Source of the DNA: Archangium violaceum Cb vi76
GTDB lineage: Bacteria; Myxococcota; Myxococcia; Myxococcales; Myxococcaceae
Assembly (NCBI RefSeq): GCF_000733295.1
Contig: NZ_JPMI01000161.1
Location: 1 to 53,820, forward strand
Reading direction: 5' to 3'
DNA: 53,820 nt
The notes under the pieces were generated by a model that worked only from the letters and a program-made list of their open reading frames with translations, was not told where the DNA came from and did no database searches. The position numbers and the translations under genes were made by a program. Shown one piece after another: positions 34,366 through 42,928 of this stretch (position 1 is the stretch's first letter; each line of letters begins with the position of its first letter).

Positions 34366-34755
34366 TCAGTAGGTGGAGCCCGTGCTCTCGGCGAGCTGCT
34401 CCCGGAGCAGCACCGAGCCGTCGAGCACATCCACGTAGATGAGCTCCCGCACGAGCACTCCGTTGCCGTCGGTCCACGTCACGGGCACCGCGTAGGCGGC
34501 GCGCAGGGGGCGGACCGCGTGGGGACGGACGTAGGTGATGCCGAGCACCACGTCCTCATCCGTGGTGCCTCCGGAGACGGCGGCCGCCGCGGCGCGCGCC
34601 TGGTCCGGGCTCAGCCCCTGCTGGGCGACTGGCGATTCGACGGCGGCAATCCCGCTCATCTCGGTGGAGGACGACTCCTCTTGGGGACCACAAGCGACAA
34701 CGGCGAGCGACAGACCAGCGGCGGCCACGGCGCGGAACAGCGTCGGCGAGTTCAT
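34366..34755 (-). CDS. Small lipoprotein
   Basis: 129 residues with a lipoprotein signal (MNSPTLFRAVAAAGLSLAVV, lipobox VVAC, Cys22). A Ser/Glu-rich linker precedes a small alpha+beta region: DQARAAAAAVSGG, YAVPVTWTDGNGVLVRELIYVDVLDG. This tail has PepSY/YpeB-like flavour, but I cannot assign a family. Upstream (34870-34960) is unusually AT-rich for this genome and probably holds its promoter, including two GAATTCC repeats. Confidence 0.7.
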   Translation of the reverse strand: MNSPTLFRAVAAAGLSLAVVACGPQEESSSTEMSGIAAVESPVAQQGLSPDQARAAAAAVSGGTTDEDVVLGITYVRPHAVRPLRAAYAVPVTWTDGNGVLVRELIYVDVLDGSVLLREQLAESTGSTY

Positions 34756-34968
34756 GAGGTTGCTCCCATTCTGGGAAGGGGGTGGAGCCTCCAGGCGGGC
34801 TCAACACGCGAGGCCTGGAGGAGGGGAGGCCTGGACGAGCACCTCCGCGAGTCAGTGCCTTCGTGAAAGGCGGCGGCAGGGTGCCCCGAATTCCACGAGA
34901 ATTCCAGTTTTACGCGTAGTGCAATTCTGGGGCAATTTTCGACTTGGGCGGTGACTGATATGACGCTG

Positions 34969-35340
34969 TCAGTCATTGGCCTGGGCGAGCAGCCGGCGCG
35001 TGGCCTCGTGGCGCGGCGCGTCCAGCACCTGCGCGGGCGGGCCCTGCTCGACGAGGTGGCCGTGGTCCAGCACGAGGACGGACTCCGTCCAGCGTGGCCG
35101 AGGCCGCGCCGGGAAGGCGTTTGCGCACGTACGTCGAAGTCGCCGCGCGCCAGCCGCTCCAACAGCGAGTCCCAGGGGCCGAGCACCGGCCGCGCGCGCA
35201 CGCCCAGCCTCGCGGCGAGCGCCTCCGCCAGGTCCACCTCGAAGCCGATGAGGCGGTTGGGGTCCATGGGATCTGGAAGACGCAGGGGGCGCCCCCTTGC
35301 GCGTCCGCGCCCCACGGCAGCTCGCCGCGGGCCCGCACCG
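34969..35340 (-). pseudogene. Remnant of an amino-acid ABC transporter (SBP plus ATPase fragments)
   Basis: Pieces of two domains survive in different frames. First, the start of a solute-binding protein: VRARGELPWGADAQGGAP in one frame, then PDPMDPNRLIGFEVDLAEAL and PVLGPWDSLLERLARGDFDV in another. Next comes the very end of an ATPase: ESVLVLDHGHLVEQGPPAQ, then EATRRLLAQAND. Permease, Walker motifs and most of both proteins are missing. Polar amino-acid uptake was the probable ancestral role. The segment from 34756 to 35464 contains no intact gene. Confidence 0.75.
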
Positions 35341-35464
35341 CCTCGAGTCCCCGGGGCTCGGGTGCCTCCTGCGCGAGGGTGGGAAGACAGACGGGACGCG
35401 GCCGGGGAGCAGGGCTCTGGTCACGAGGGGGCGCGGTGTACCCCCTGGTGCCCGGCCGTCGGGG

Positions 35465-36385
35465 TCATGGCCGTCCCGGGGGGCGCACCTTCCACACCAG
35501 CGGGGTGAGCGAGCCGATCAGGACGAACAGCCCCTGCGTGCCGTGGGCGAGCAGCGCGATGGACATGGCCCGGGCCGGGGTGGTGCCGAAGGCTCCTGCC
35601 GAGAGCGCGAAGGCGCCCTCCCTCACGCCGAGCTGACCGGGCACCAGGGCGCCCACCGCGAGGGACACCAGGTGGAGCCCCTGGGCGATGAGCGCCTCCA
35701 CCGCCGTGGTGTCGATGCCCACCGCCATGGCCAGGAGGCCGTACTGCACCACCTGCAGCGTCCGGCCGAGGAGGGCGGCCAGGAGTGCCCGGGCCGGTGG
35801 CGGTGTGCGGCCCTTCACCCCCGCGTGCATGCCCAGGCCCATGAGCAGCAGCACCAGCGCGTGCACGCCCAGCACGAGCGTCAGCCACGAGGCCCCCGTG
35901 CGCAGGTACGCCGCGAAGGCACCGAGAAGGCAGAGGAGGCCACCGGACACCAGCGAGGCCGCCTGCGAGGTGGCCGCCGCCGCCAGGGCCGTGGCGCCTC
36001 CCGTGTACTGGCCGAGCAGTGCCGCCTTCGCCGCCTCGCCCGAGGCCCGTCCCGTGGGCGCCACACTGGACACCGCCGTGCCGATGAGCTGCGCCCGGAG
36101 CATGCAGCGCCAGGGCACCTCCCGCGCCCGGCTGCCGTACGCCACCCGGGTGGCCAGCGCGTCCAGCAACAGGCGCGCCACCTCGAGCAGCAGCACCAGG
36201 GGCAGCCACGGCGCCGCACGTGACAGCTCCCGCCCCAGCTCCTCGGCGCCCGCGCGCTGCACGAGCATCGCCAGGAGGGCCACGCCCAACACCGCGCACA
36301 CCGGGTGCAGCACCGCCAGCGCCCGCGCTCCCAGGGGCATGGTCAGAGCACCCAGGCTCCATTCCTGTCGCTCGCCTGCCCCCAT
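35465..36385 (-). CDS. Flippase-like membrane protein (LPG-synthase TM / YbhN-type)
   Basis: 306 residues from MGAGERQEW, with GGAGG 5 bases upstream; an inner ATG at 36340 is possible. About eight hydrophobic helices. The family signature is visible as APTGRASGEAAKAALLGQYTG in the middle and PGQLGVREGAFALSAGAFG near the end, matching the transmembrane half of lysylphosphatidylglycerol synthases and YbhN-like proteins. This half may flip lipids across the inner membrane. No synthase domain is attached. Confidence 0.85.
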   Translation of the reverse strand: MGAGERQEWSLGALTMPLGARALAVLHPVCAVLGVALLAMLVQRAGAEELGRELSRAAPWLPLVLLLEVARLLLDALATRVAYGSRAREVPWRCMLRAQLIGTAVSSVAPTGRASGEAAKAALLGQYTGGATALAAAATSQAASLVSGGLLCLLGAFAAYLRTGASWLTLVLGVHALVLLLMGLGMHAGVKGRTPPPARALLAALLGRTLQVVQYGLLAMAVGIDTTAVEALIAQGLHLVSLAVGALVPGQLGVREGAFALSAGAFGTTPARAMSIALLAHGTQGLFVLIGSLTPLVWKVRPPGRP

Positions 36386-36644
36386 ACGCCCCTCCCCCTC
36401 CAGCCCGTCAGCGGCGGATGTCCGTAAAGGTGCGCAGTGCTCCGCATCTTGGCGACCGCCTTTGGGACGCGCTCCGCGGACGGAGGCTCGCGTTGGGGGG
36501 TGGACGGGGCACCTGGACGGGAGTCGGAGGTGGAGGAGGGGCCCCACGTGGGGAGGGAACGTGATAGGGGGCAGCGCCCTGCCCGCGGGACGTGCCCCGG
36601 CAGTCGGAGTGCGGGCCGCACCTGGCCCGAGGAGATGGACGGCG

Positions 36645-37142
36645 ATGCTGCGTACGGCGATGAACGAGTGGACCATGAAGGCCATCCAGTTGGAGACGGC
36701 GCTGATGGCGCTGGACGAGGTGGGCCTGCCCGCGAGCATGAAGGGGCTGCAGGAGAAGGCCGAGGAGGCCATGCTGGCGCTGGTGCGCGGCTGGCTGGCG
36801 CAGAAGCCCAAGCCGGACGAGCGCAAGTGGAAGGTGACGCCGGCGCAGGAGGGCGCCACGCCCAAGGACGAGGAGCTCGCCGAGGTGGTGTCCCAGATGA
36901 AGGAGGACGGCGTGGAGTGGAGCGTCTACCTGGCCACCAGCGACAAGGGGGACACGGTGGAGACGCTCGTGGCGGAGGACAGGGCGTGGATGGCGGCCGG
37001 TGGCGAGTACTACGTGGGCCAGTGGGACGAGGACGCGCAGCAGCTCGAGCACGGCCGGGATGATGAGGAGGGGGACCTGGGCACCGGCCTCATCTTCACG
37101 CTCAAGGGCGAGCTCGTGTTCGAGCCGCAGATCGAGGCCTGA
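36645..37142 (+). CDS. Unknown acidic cytoplasmic protein
   Basis: 165 residues from ATG 36645, with GGAG upstream. The N-terminal part is helical (MKAIQLETALMALDEVGLPASM, LQEKAEEAMLALVRGWLAQK). The rest is acidic (KEDGVEWSVYLATSDKGDTVETLVAEDRAW, EEGDLGTGLIFTLKGEL). No signal peptide or motif. I do not recognise a family. Nothing is seen between the flippase start and this gene (about 260 bp). Confidence 0.7.
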   Translation: MLRTAMNEWTMKAIQLETALMALDEVGLPASMKGLQEKAEEAMLALVRGWLAQKPKPDERKWKVTPAQEGATPKDEELAEVVSQMKEDGVEWSVYLATSDKGDTVETLVAEDRAWMAAGGEYYVGQWDEDAQQLEHGRDDEEGDLGTGLIFTLKGELVFEPQIEA

Positions 37143-37148
37143 GCACGG

Positions 37149-37262
37149 CTACGGGCCGAGGTGCTCCACCATGCGGGCCCGGGTCTTCTCGTCGGGCAGG
37201 CGCCCGGAGCCCGCGCGCAGGTTGTCCTCGAGGTGGCGGGGGTTGCTGGTGGCGGGCCGGAA
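37149..37262 (-). pseudogene. C-terminal remnant of an aldo/keto reductase
   Basis: About 37 codons read RPATSNPRHLEDNLRAG, then GRLPDEKTRARMVEHL and a TAG stop. This is the standard end of aldo/keto reductases, where PATSN contacts NADP. The rest of the gene is gone; upstream the reading frame shifts and leads into the next gene's leader. Deletion scar, not functional. Confidence 0.75.
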
Positions 37263-37361
37263 GGGTGCGCGTCAGCATGGGGGAAAGGTAGCAGGTGACA
37301 GTTGTGCGGGGGGCCGGTGTTCCAGTCGCCGATGGCTGCATCTTCCAGAAGAGGTCAGGCG

Positions 37362-38552
37362 ATGAAGCTCCAGGTCTCGGTGTGCGCGGGCGTCATGGCG
37401 GCGGCGATGTCGTTCCCGGTGGGGGCCGAGCAGCCGGCGGCCGAGGTGGCACGGGCCCCGGTGGTGGAGGTCTCCCAGCCGGTGTCCGCGCGGGACGTGC
37501 ACATTCCGTTCAGCATCTCGCTGCTGCCGGGCATCAGCACCAACGGTTTCGAGAGTGGCCGGGTGGTGAACAACCTCTCGGTGGGGGTGCTGGCGACGCA
37601 TGCGGGGCGGGTGGACGGCATCGCCATGGCGATGGTGGGCAACTGGGTGGACCGGGAGCTGCGCGGGGTGCAGTGGGCGATGGGGGCCAACTACGCCGGG
37701 CAGGTGCAGGGCACGCAGATGGCGCTGGGCGTGAACGTGGCGGGGGGCTCGCTGAAGGGCTGGCAGACGGCGGTGGGGGTGAACGTGGCGGCGGGGGAGC
37801 TGGTGGGGGCGCAGTTCGCCGTGGGGGTGAACGTGGCGGCGGGGACGTCCTGGGGCATGCAGGCGGCCACGGGGCTCAACCTCGCCGAGGAGCTGCGGGG
37901 CGTGCAGTTCTCCTCGGGGCTCAACATCGCGAGCAACCTGCGGGGTGCCCAGTTCTCGCTGTTGAACGTGGGTGGTGAGGTGAGTGGCGCGCAGGTGGGA
38001 CTCGTCAACGTGGGCCAGAAGGTGAAGGGCCTGCAACTGGGCCTCATCAACGTGGCGGGCGAGGCGGACAGCTCGATTGGCCTGCTGAGCTTCGTGGGCA
38101 ATGGCCAGCAGCACGTGCAGGCGTGGGGCAGCGAGATGGCCATGACGAACGTGGCGTTGAAGCTGGGGGGGCGGCACATGCACACGCTGTTCACGGTGGG
38201 CCTGCGGCCGGAGCGCGAGGGCCGGCACCGCCTGTGGTCGGCGGGCCTGGGGCTGGGAGGCCACATTCCGGTGGGTCCCTTCTTCGTGGACGTGGACGCA
38301 CTGGCCCACTCGCTGCACACGGGCGGTTTCGTCGAGCCCACCGGGCACCTGTTGGCGCAGCTGCGGCTGGTGGCGGGCTGGCAGCCGTACCGTCACTTCG
38401 CCCTCTTCGGAGGCCTGACGGCGAACACGCTCGTGTCCTTCGTGGACGAGGAGTTGCAGGGCGTGGACCGCTTCGGGCTGGGCGCGGTCTACGATTCGGA
38501 GCGGGTGCGGGTGCGGACGTGGCCGGGTCTCATCGCGGGCATCCAGATCTGA
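37362..38552 (+). CDS. Exported surface protein with LA_2272-type repeats
   Basis: 396 residues from MKLQVSVCAG, with a signal peptide ending near VGAEQPAAE. Residues about 85-250 consist of a short repeat with the pattern G-x-Q-x-A-x-G-x-N-x-A: for example MQGTQMALGVNVAGG-like, GWQTAVGVNVAAGEL, GAQFAVGVNVAAGTS, GMQAATGLNLAEEL, GAQVGLVNVGQKV, GLQLGLINVAGEA. Such repeats suggest a beta-solenoid or barrel. A C-terminal region resembles outer-membrane beta strands (LFGGLTANTLVSF, FGLGAVYD). Surface-exposed or outer-membrane; role unknown. Confidence 0.85.
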   Translation: MKLQVSVCAGVMAAAMSFPVGAEQPAAEVARAPVVEVSQPVSARDVHIPFSISLLPGISTNGFESGRVVNNLSVGVLATHAGRVDGIAMAMVGNWVDRELRGVQWAMGANYAGQVQGTQMALGVNVAGGSLKGWQTAVGVNVAAGELVGAQFAVGVNVAAGTSWGMQAATGLNLAEELRGVQFSSGLNIASNLRGAQFSLLNVGGEVSGAQVGLVNVGQKVKGLQLGLINVAGEADSSIGLLSFVGNGQQHVQAWGSEMAMTNVALKLGGRHMHTLFTVGLRPEREGRHRLWSAGLGLGGHIPVGPFFVDVDALAHSLHTGGFVEPTGHLLAQLRLVAGWQPYRHFALFGGLTANTLVSFVDEELQGVDRFGLGAVYDSERVRVRTWPGLIAGIQI

Positions 38553-38559
38553 GCCAATA

Positions 38560-38596
38560 TCCCCTCGCCCCCCGGGAGAGGGACGGGGTGAGGGTG
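38560..38596. repeat. REP-like hairpin, copy C
   Basis: CCCCTCGCCCCCCGGGAGAG followed by GGACGGGGTGAGGGT, 8 bp past the surface-protein stop; could double as its terminator. The rest of the 303-bp gap up to the dehydrogenase holds nothing I can identify. Confidence 0.65.
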
Positions 38597-38855
38597 CCTG
38601 TCCCGGTGCTCCCCACCGTGAGGAAGGAAGCGAGCCCCGGGTTGGACCGCCGCTCCAGGACCGTGCTCTCGAGGAGGGGGGTTCCCACGGGGAGAACCGT
38701 CCCCAGGTTCCAGGTGCGTGCCCGGCACGGGACGATCAGTTGGTGTCCGGTGCGGGACGGGGTGGGTACCGGATGGTGGGTGTGGGGCAGGCGAACCCGT
38801 GCCGGACGCGCTCCTCTTCGAGAGCCAGGCCAAGAGCCCAGGGTGAGAAGGTTCC

Positions 38856-39875
38856 ATGCGAGCCATGGTGCTGCATGCGCCGGGTGAGCCGTTGCGGCTG
38901 GAGGAGCGGCCCATCCCGGAGCCGGGTCCCGAGCAACTGCTGTTGAAGGTGCACGCGTGCGCGGTATGCCGCACGGATCTGCACGTGACGGACGGGGAGC
39001 TGACGAGGCCGAAGCTGCCGCTGGTGTTGGGGCACGAAATCATCGGCACGGTGGTGAAGGCGGGCGAGCGGGCGGACATCATCTCGCCGGGGACGCGGGT
39101 GGGGGTGCCGTGGCTGGGGTGGAGTGACGGCACGTGCCGCTACTGCCTCACGGGCCGGGAGAACCTCTGCGACAACGCGCGCTTCACCGGCTATCAGCTC
39201 GACGGCGGTTACGCGGACTACACCGTGGCGGATCACCGCTTCTGTTTCCCCATTCCATCGGGTTACCCACCGTTGCAGGCGGCGCCGCTGTTGTGCGCGG
39301 GGCTCATCGGCTACCGCTGCCTGCGCATGGCGGGGGACGCCGAGCGGCTGGGGCTGTATGGCTTTGGCGCGGCGGCGCACGTGCTCATCCAGGTGGCGAG
39401 GTACCAGGGGCGGAGGGTGTTCGGCTTCACGAGGCCGGGAGACGTGGCCGCTCAGGACTTCGCGCTGCGACTGGGGGCCGAGTGGGCGGGGGACTCGGAC
39501 GTGCTGCCTCCCGAGTCACTGGACGCGGCCATCCTCTTCGCGCCGGTGGGGCGCCTGGTGCCCGCGGCGCTGGCCGCCGTGGTGAAGGGCGGCACGGTGG
39601 TGTGCGGGGGCATCCACATGAGTGACATCCCCGCGTTCCCGTACGCACTGCTGTGGGGCGAGCGCATCGTGCGCTCGGTGGCGAACCTCACGAGGCAGGA
39701 CGGGTTGGACTTCCTCGCGCTGGCCCCGAGGGTGCCGGTGCACACGGAGGTGCAGCCGTTCCCACTGGAGGCCGCCAACGAGGCGCTGGCGGCGCTCCGG
39801 GAAGGACGTGTGCGAGGCGCGGCGGTGCTGGAGATGGGGTCAGAAGGCGGTGCCGTTCACCCGCAGGCCCGGTGA
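38856..39875 (+). CDS. Zinc-dependent alcohol dehydrogenase family protein
   Basis: 339 residues, medium-chain dehydrogenase fold. Catalytic zinc site: CAVCRTDLHV and GHEIIG. Structural zinc loop: DGTCRYCLTGRENLC, which holds three Cys instead of four (the first is replaced by Asp-Gly), then FTGYQLDGGYADY. The nucleotide fold starts at LGLYGFGAAAHVLIQVA. It resembles the TIGR02822 branch of zinc alcohol dehydrogenases. It would oxidise an alcohol or reduce an aldehyde with NAD(P). It overlaps the convergent MBL gene by 36 bp. Confidence 0.9.
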   Translation: MRAMVLHAPGEPLRLEERPIPEPGPEQLLLKVHACAVCRTDLHVTDGELTRPKLPLVLGHEIIGTVVKAGERADIISPGTRVGVPWLGWSDGTCRYCLTGRENLCDNARFTGYQLDGGYADYTVADHRFCFPIPSGYPPLQAAPLLCAGLIGYRCLRMAGDAERLGLYGFGAAAHVLIQVARYQGRRVFGFTRPGDVAAQDFALRLGAEWAGDSDVLPPESLDAAILFAPVGRLVPAALAAVVKGGTVVCGGIHMSDIPAFPYALLWGERIVRSVANLTRQDGLDFLALAPRVPVHTEVQPFPLEAANEALAALREGRVRGAAVLEMGSEGGAVHPQAR

Positions 39876-41786
39876 GGCGCTCCGGCTCGAGAGGCTCGTG
39901 TGGAGCACGAAGCCGCCGGTGGCGCTCGCATCGGGGCTGCGGTTCATGGACACGCCATCCTGGCTGGCCAGGCTGCTCGTGTAGCTGAACGAGTCGATGG
40001 TGGCCGCGCCCTGGGCGGTGGACGTCTTCACCCGCACCGTGTCGCTGCTGTTGTTGAGGCTGAGCGTGCTGGTGGAGGCCACCACCGCGTTGGGCGTCCC
40101 CGAGGGAATTCCGGTGGCCCCGCCGAACACCACGATGGCCTGGCCCGCGGCGAGCACCGTCCCCGTGGCGAAGGTGTGCCGCACCGAGGTGGCATCCGAG
40201 AGCGTCCATCCGCTGATGTCGATGGCCGCGCCGCCCACGTTCACCAGCTCCACGAACTCACCGTCGGTGTCGCTGCCGGGTTCGTTGGCGAGCATCTCGT
40301 TGAGGATGACCCTGGCCGGCGTGGCGGAGGCGGTGATGGTGAAGGTGCCATTGCTCATGTCCGAGGTGGAGCCGAAGGCATCCGTGGCCCGCACCCGCGC
40401 CGCCGTGCTGGCCGAGTTGGGCACCACCCACGTGTAGCCGCCAGTGGACGCGGCCACGCTGCTGGCGATGACCTGCCACGTGCCGCCGTTGTTGAGCGTG
40501 TACTCGAGCTTCACGTTGGAGATGTCCTGGGACGTCCAGGTGATGGCCATGGCGCCGCCGCCGGGCTGGCTCTCGCCGCCGTTGGGGCTGGTGACGGTGA
40601 TGGCCGGCGCGGGCGTGCGCTTGGAGACGCTGGCCGGCGAGGACTCGTTGCCCGCGGCGTCCACGGCCGTCACCTGGTAGCCGTAGGTGACGCCGGCCGT
40701 CAGGCCCAGGTCCACGAAGCCGGTGGTGGAGGACGTGCCCGCCAGCGAGTAGGCGCCACCGTTGATGCTCCGGTACACCCGGTAGCCCGTCACGCCCCTG
40801 TTGTCGGTGGAGGCATTCCACGACAGGGAGAGCTCCGTGGACGAGAGGGCGCTGGCCACCAGCGCGCCCGGCACGGAGGGCGCCTGGGTGTCCGGACCGG
40901 TGCCCTTGGAGACATACGAGACGCTGCGCGTGCCCTGCGTCACCACGAAGGTGTCACCCGAGGAGGAGCTCAGCTGGATGTGGCCCAGCAGCTTGTGGGT
41001 GGCGGGGTCCTCCGTCTGCCAGATGTCCGAGCCGTGCGCCGTCAGCCGCTCCAGACACTCGGGCGTGGGGTGGCCATAGGTGTTGTCGCGGCCCACGGAG
41101 ATGAAGGACACGGTGGGGTTCGTCGCGTCCAGGAGCGGGTTGCCGGACGAGTTGCGCGAGCCGTGGTGGTGCACCTTGTACAGCTCGAGCTCGCCCACGC
41201 TGGCGACGATGGTGGACTCGACGTCCGGGCTGCTGGTGAGGTCTCCGCCCACGAGCGCATCGAACGCGCCGTAGGAGATCTTCACCGTCACGGATTTGGT
41301 GTTCTCGTCCGTGCTGGAGACGCCGTTGCCATTGGCGGCGACCACGGTGAGCGTCACCTGGCCGCACAGCGAGAAGCTCTGCCCGCGGTACACGGTGTTG
41401 CGCCGGCCGCTGAAGTGGCTGACGTATTCGTCATAGGCGCTCGAGTTGTACGTGCCGCCGTGGTCGTACACCGCGTCGATGGAGACGGCGTTCGTGCCCA
41501 CGTCCACCTCGTCGATGCCGCCCATGTGGTCCGCGTGCATGTGCGAGACGAAGGCCATGTCGATGTTCGTCACCCCCAGCGACTTGAGGTAGGCCTTGAT
41601 GGTGGTGCCCGAGCCGGTGGGGCCTCCGTCGAACAGCGCCACGCACCCGCCGGGCGCGATGAGCACCGCCGCGTCACCCTGGCCGATATCCAGTGTGGTG
41701 AAGCGCAGGCCCTGCGACCAGGCGAGCGTGGGCAGCAGGGTGAGCAGCAAGAGGGGACGCAGCAGGGACCACGGACGGGTGAGCAT
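39840..41786 (-). CDS. Secreted MBL-fold hydrolase with FN3 and lamin-tail domains
   Basis: 648 residues with a signal peptide (MLTRPWSLLRPLLLLTLLPTLAWS). The ComEC/Rec2-like metallo-beta-lactamase domain (about 25-280) has DIGQGDAAVLIAP, SHMHADHMGG, and KVHHHGS near its end. A fibronectin type III domain follows (SVPGALVASALSSTELSLSWNASTDN), then an Ig-like domain (ITVTSPNGGE ... TWVVPNSAS). The last part is a lamin-tail domain (VILNEMLANEPGSDTDGEFVELVN, ISGWTLSD). ComEC-like MBL domains can cut DNA and lamin-tail domains occur on extracellular nucleases, so a secreted nuclease is a fair guess. Confidence 0.88.
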   Translation of the reverse strand: MLTRPWSLLRPLLLLTLLPTLAWSQGLRFTTLDIGQGDAAVLIAPGGCVALFDGGPTGSGTTIKAYLKSLGVTNIDMAFVSHMHADHMGGIDEVDVGTNAVSIDAVYDHGGTYNSSAYDEYVSHFSGRRNTVYRGQSFSLCGQVTLTVVAANGNGVSSTDENTKSVTVKISYGAFDALVGGDLTSSPDVESTIVASVGELELYKVHHHGSRNSSGNPLLDATNPTVSFISVGRDNTYGHPTPECLERLTAHGSDIWQTEDPATHKLLGHIQLSSSSGDTFVVTQGTRSVSYVSKGTGPDTQAPSVPGALVASALSSTELSLSWNASTDNRGVTGYRVYRSINGGAYSLAGTSSTTGFVDLGLTAGVTYGYQVTAVDAAGNESSPASVSKRTPAPAITVTSPNGGESQPGGGAMAITWTSQDISNVKLEYTLNNGGTWQVIASSVAASTGGYTWVVPNSASTAARVRATDAFGSTSDMSNGTFTITASATPARVILNEMLANEPGSDTDGEFVELVNVGGAAIDISGWTLSDATSVRHTFATGTVLAAGQAIVVFGGATGIPSGTPNAVVASTSTLSLNNSSDTVRVKTSTAQGAATIDSFSYTSSLASQDGVSMNRSPDASATGGFVLHTSLSSRSASPGLRVNGTAF

Positions 41787-42019
41787 GGGCTCGCCTCCAG
41801 GCGTGAAGGGCTTGCCCTCGTGGCTATCTCATTCCCCGAGAATTCAGCAAGGCGGTAGGTTTCGATATCTCCAGAATTCCTCGCGGGGTGCGTCCCGAGG
41901 CGCACCGGGCGGGGGAGCGGCGCGTTGTCTGGAAGGCCGTTCCTCGCTTGGGACGTAGGGGTGGGAGGCGCAGCCTTGTCCCCGGGGACGTTGCCAGGCC
42001 GAGCGCCCCGGGAGACTTC

Positions 42020-42483
42020 ATGCTCACGCCCTTGCAGGACAGACGCTTCTTCGCCGGCTACCGGGACGAGGAGACGCCGCTTGGCTCCTATGCGCTCCTG
42101 ATGGGGACGTATGGCACCGTGCTGGGGGGATTTCTCGGCTGGCGCCATGGGCGGGCGTTGCCGGTGCGGCTGACGTTGCGCGATGCGTTGCTGCTGGGCG
42201 TGGCCACCCACAAGCTCTCACGGTGTCCTGCACCTTCTGCCTGGGGCCGTGGGTGGCGGGGGCACTCGTCTGCGCGCACGCGGTGCGCCCGCGCGAGACG
42301 CGGCTCGTCGCGTCCATCTTCGCCCTCACGGCTGTTTCCGACTTCCTCCACCGGGCCTACGAGTGGGTGGGTGAGGGGCTGAAGCGCACCCGCCGGAGCG
42401 CCCGGGCGATGGAGGTGTCCGAGGGGCCCATGGCGCCGGGTCCGTCCCAGGACTCCCGCGAGTCCTGGGTGACGATGCCTTGA
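42020..42483 (+). pseudogene. DUF1360 membrane protein with internal deletion
   Basis: The start, FAGYRDEETPLGSYALL ... LRDALLLGVATHKLSR, and the end, SCTFCLGPWVAGALV ... FALTAVSDFLH, are typical of DUF1360 proteins. Between KLSR and CTFC, a normal copy has about 60-70 residues, which are missing here. The two halves are also in different frames (junction about 42220). So one deletion removed the middle and broke the gene. Formerly a small membrane protein. Confidence 0.75.
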
Positions 42484-42490
42484 GGCGGAT

Positions 42491-42784
42491 TCATTCCCGG
42501 GGCTCTTCGTCCTTGCGCGCGGGAGCCTCGTCATTGGGAGAGAGCCGCGCCACCTGCTGCTGGCTCTCGGACCAGGAGTCCTCCGCGTCGTGGGCATGCA
42601 CCTCGGCGGCGGCTTCATCGTCCTGCTTGCTTGCCCAGGTGGTGTGGCCACCGGCATAGCCCTCGAGCGGACGCGGGCCGCGGTTCGACTCCACCTCCAG
42701 GTCCTTCGCCTCCAGCTCGCGCAACCGCATCCGCTCCAGCTCGCGCTCGCGCTGGTGCAGCTTGTCCAAGGGATCGTTCGCCAT
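42491..42784 (-). CDS. Small charged protein of unknown function
   Basis: 97 residues from MANDPLDKLHQ, with an AAGGAG ribosome site 5 bases upstream. A coiled-coil-like, highly charged start (RERELERMRLRELEAKDLEVE) is followed by a disordered acidic tail (QDDEAAAEVHAHDAEDSW, NDEAPARKDEEPRE). No signal peptide or known domain. The compact RBS and size support a real gene, possibly a stress or nucleoid-associated small protein. Confidence 0.6.
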   Translation of the reverse strand: MANDPLDKLHQRERELERMRLRELEAKDLEVESNRGPRPLEGYAGGHTTWASKQDDEAAAEVHAHDAEDSWSESQQQVARLSPNDEAPARKDEEPRE

Positions 42785-42928
42785 TGGAATCTCCTTTGTC
42801 CGAAGGTGCGAACGGTGCCCGCCGGTTTCAGCGGGCCAGGGCGGGAGGCATGTGCCTCGTGTGTCCGGCCGCCGGGTGGGGAGACAGGAGCCTTGCGAGG
42901 GTGGGGCTTCCCCCGGAAGCTGCGCGCC

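Noticed and set aside
32316-34442. 708-codon plus-strand frame opposite the GH15 gene
   Set aside because: Antisense shadow of a well-conserved enzyme.
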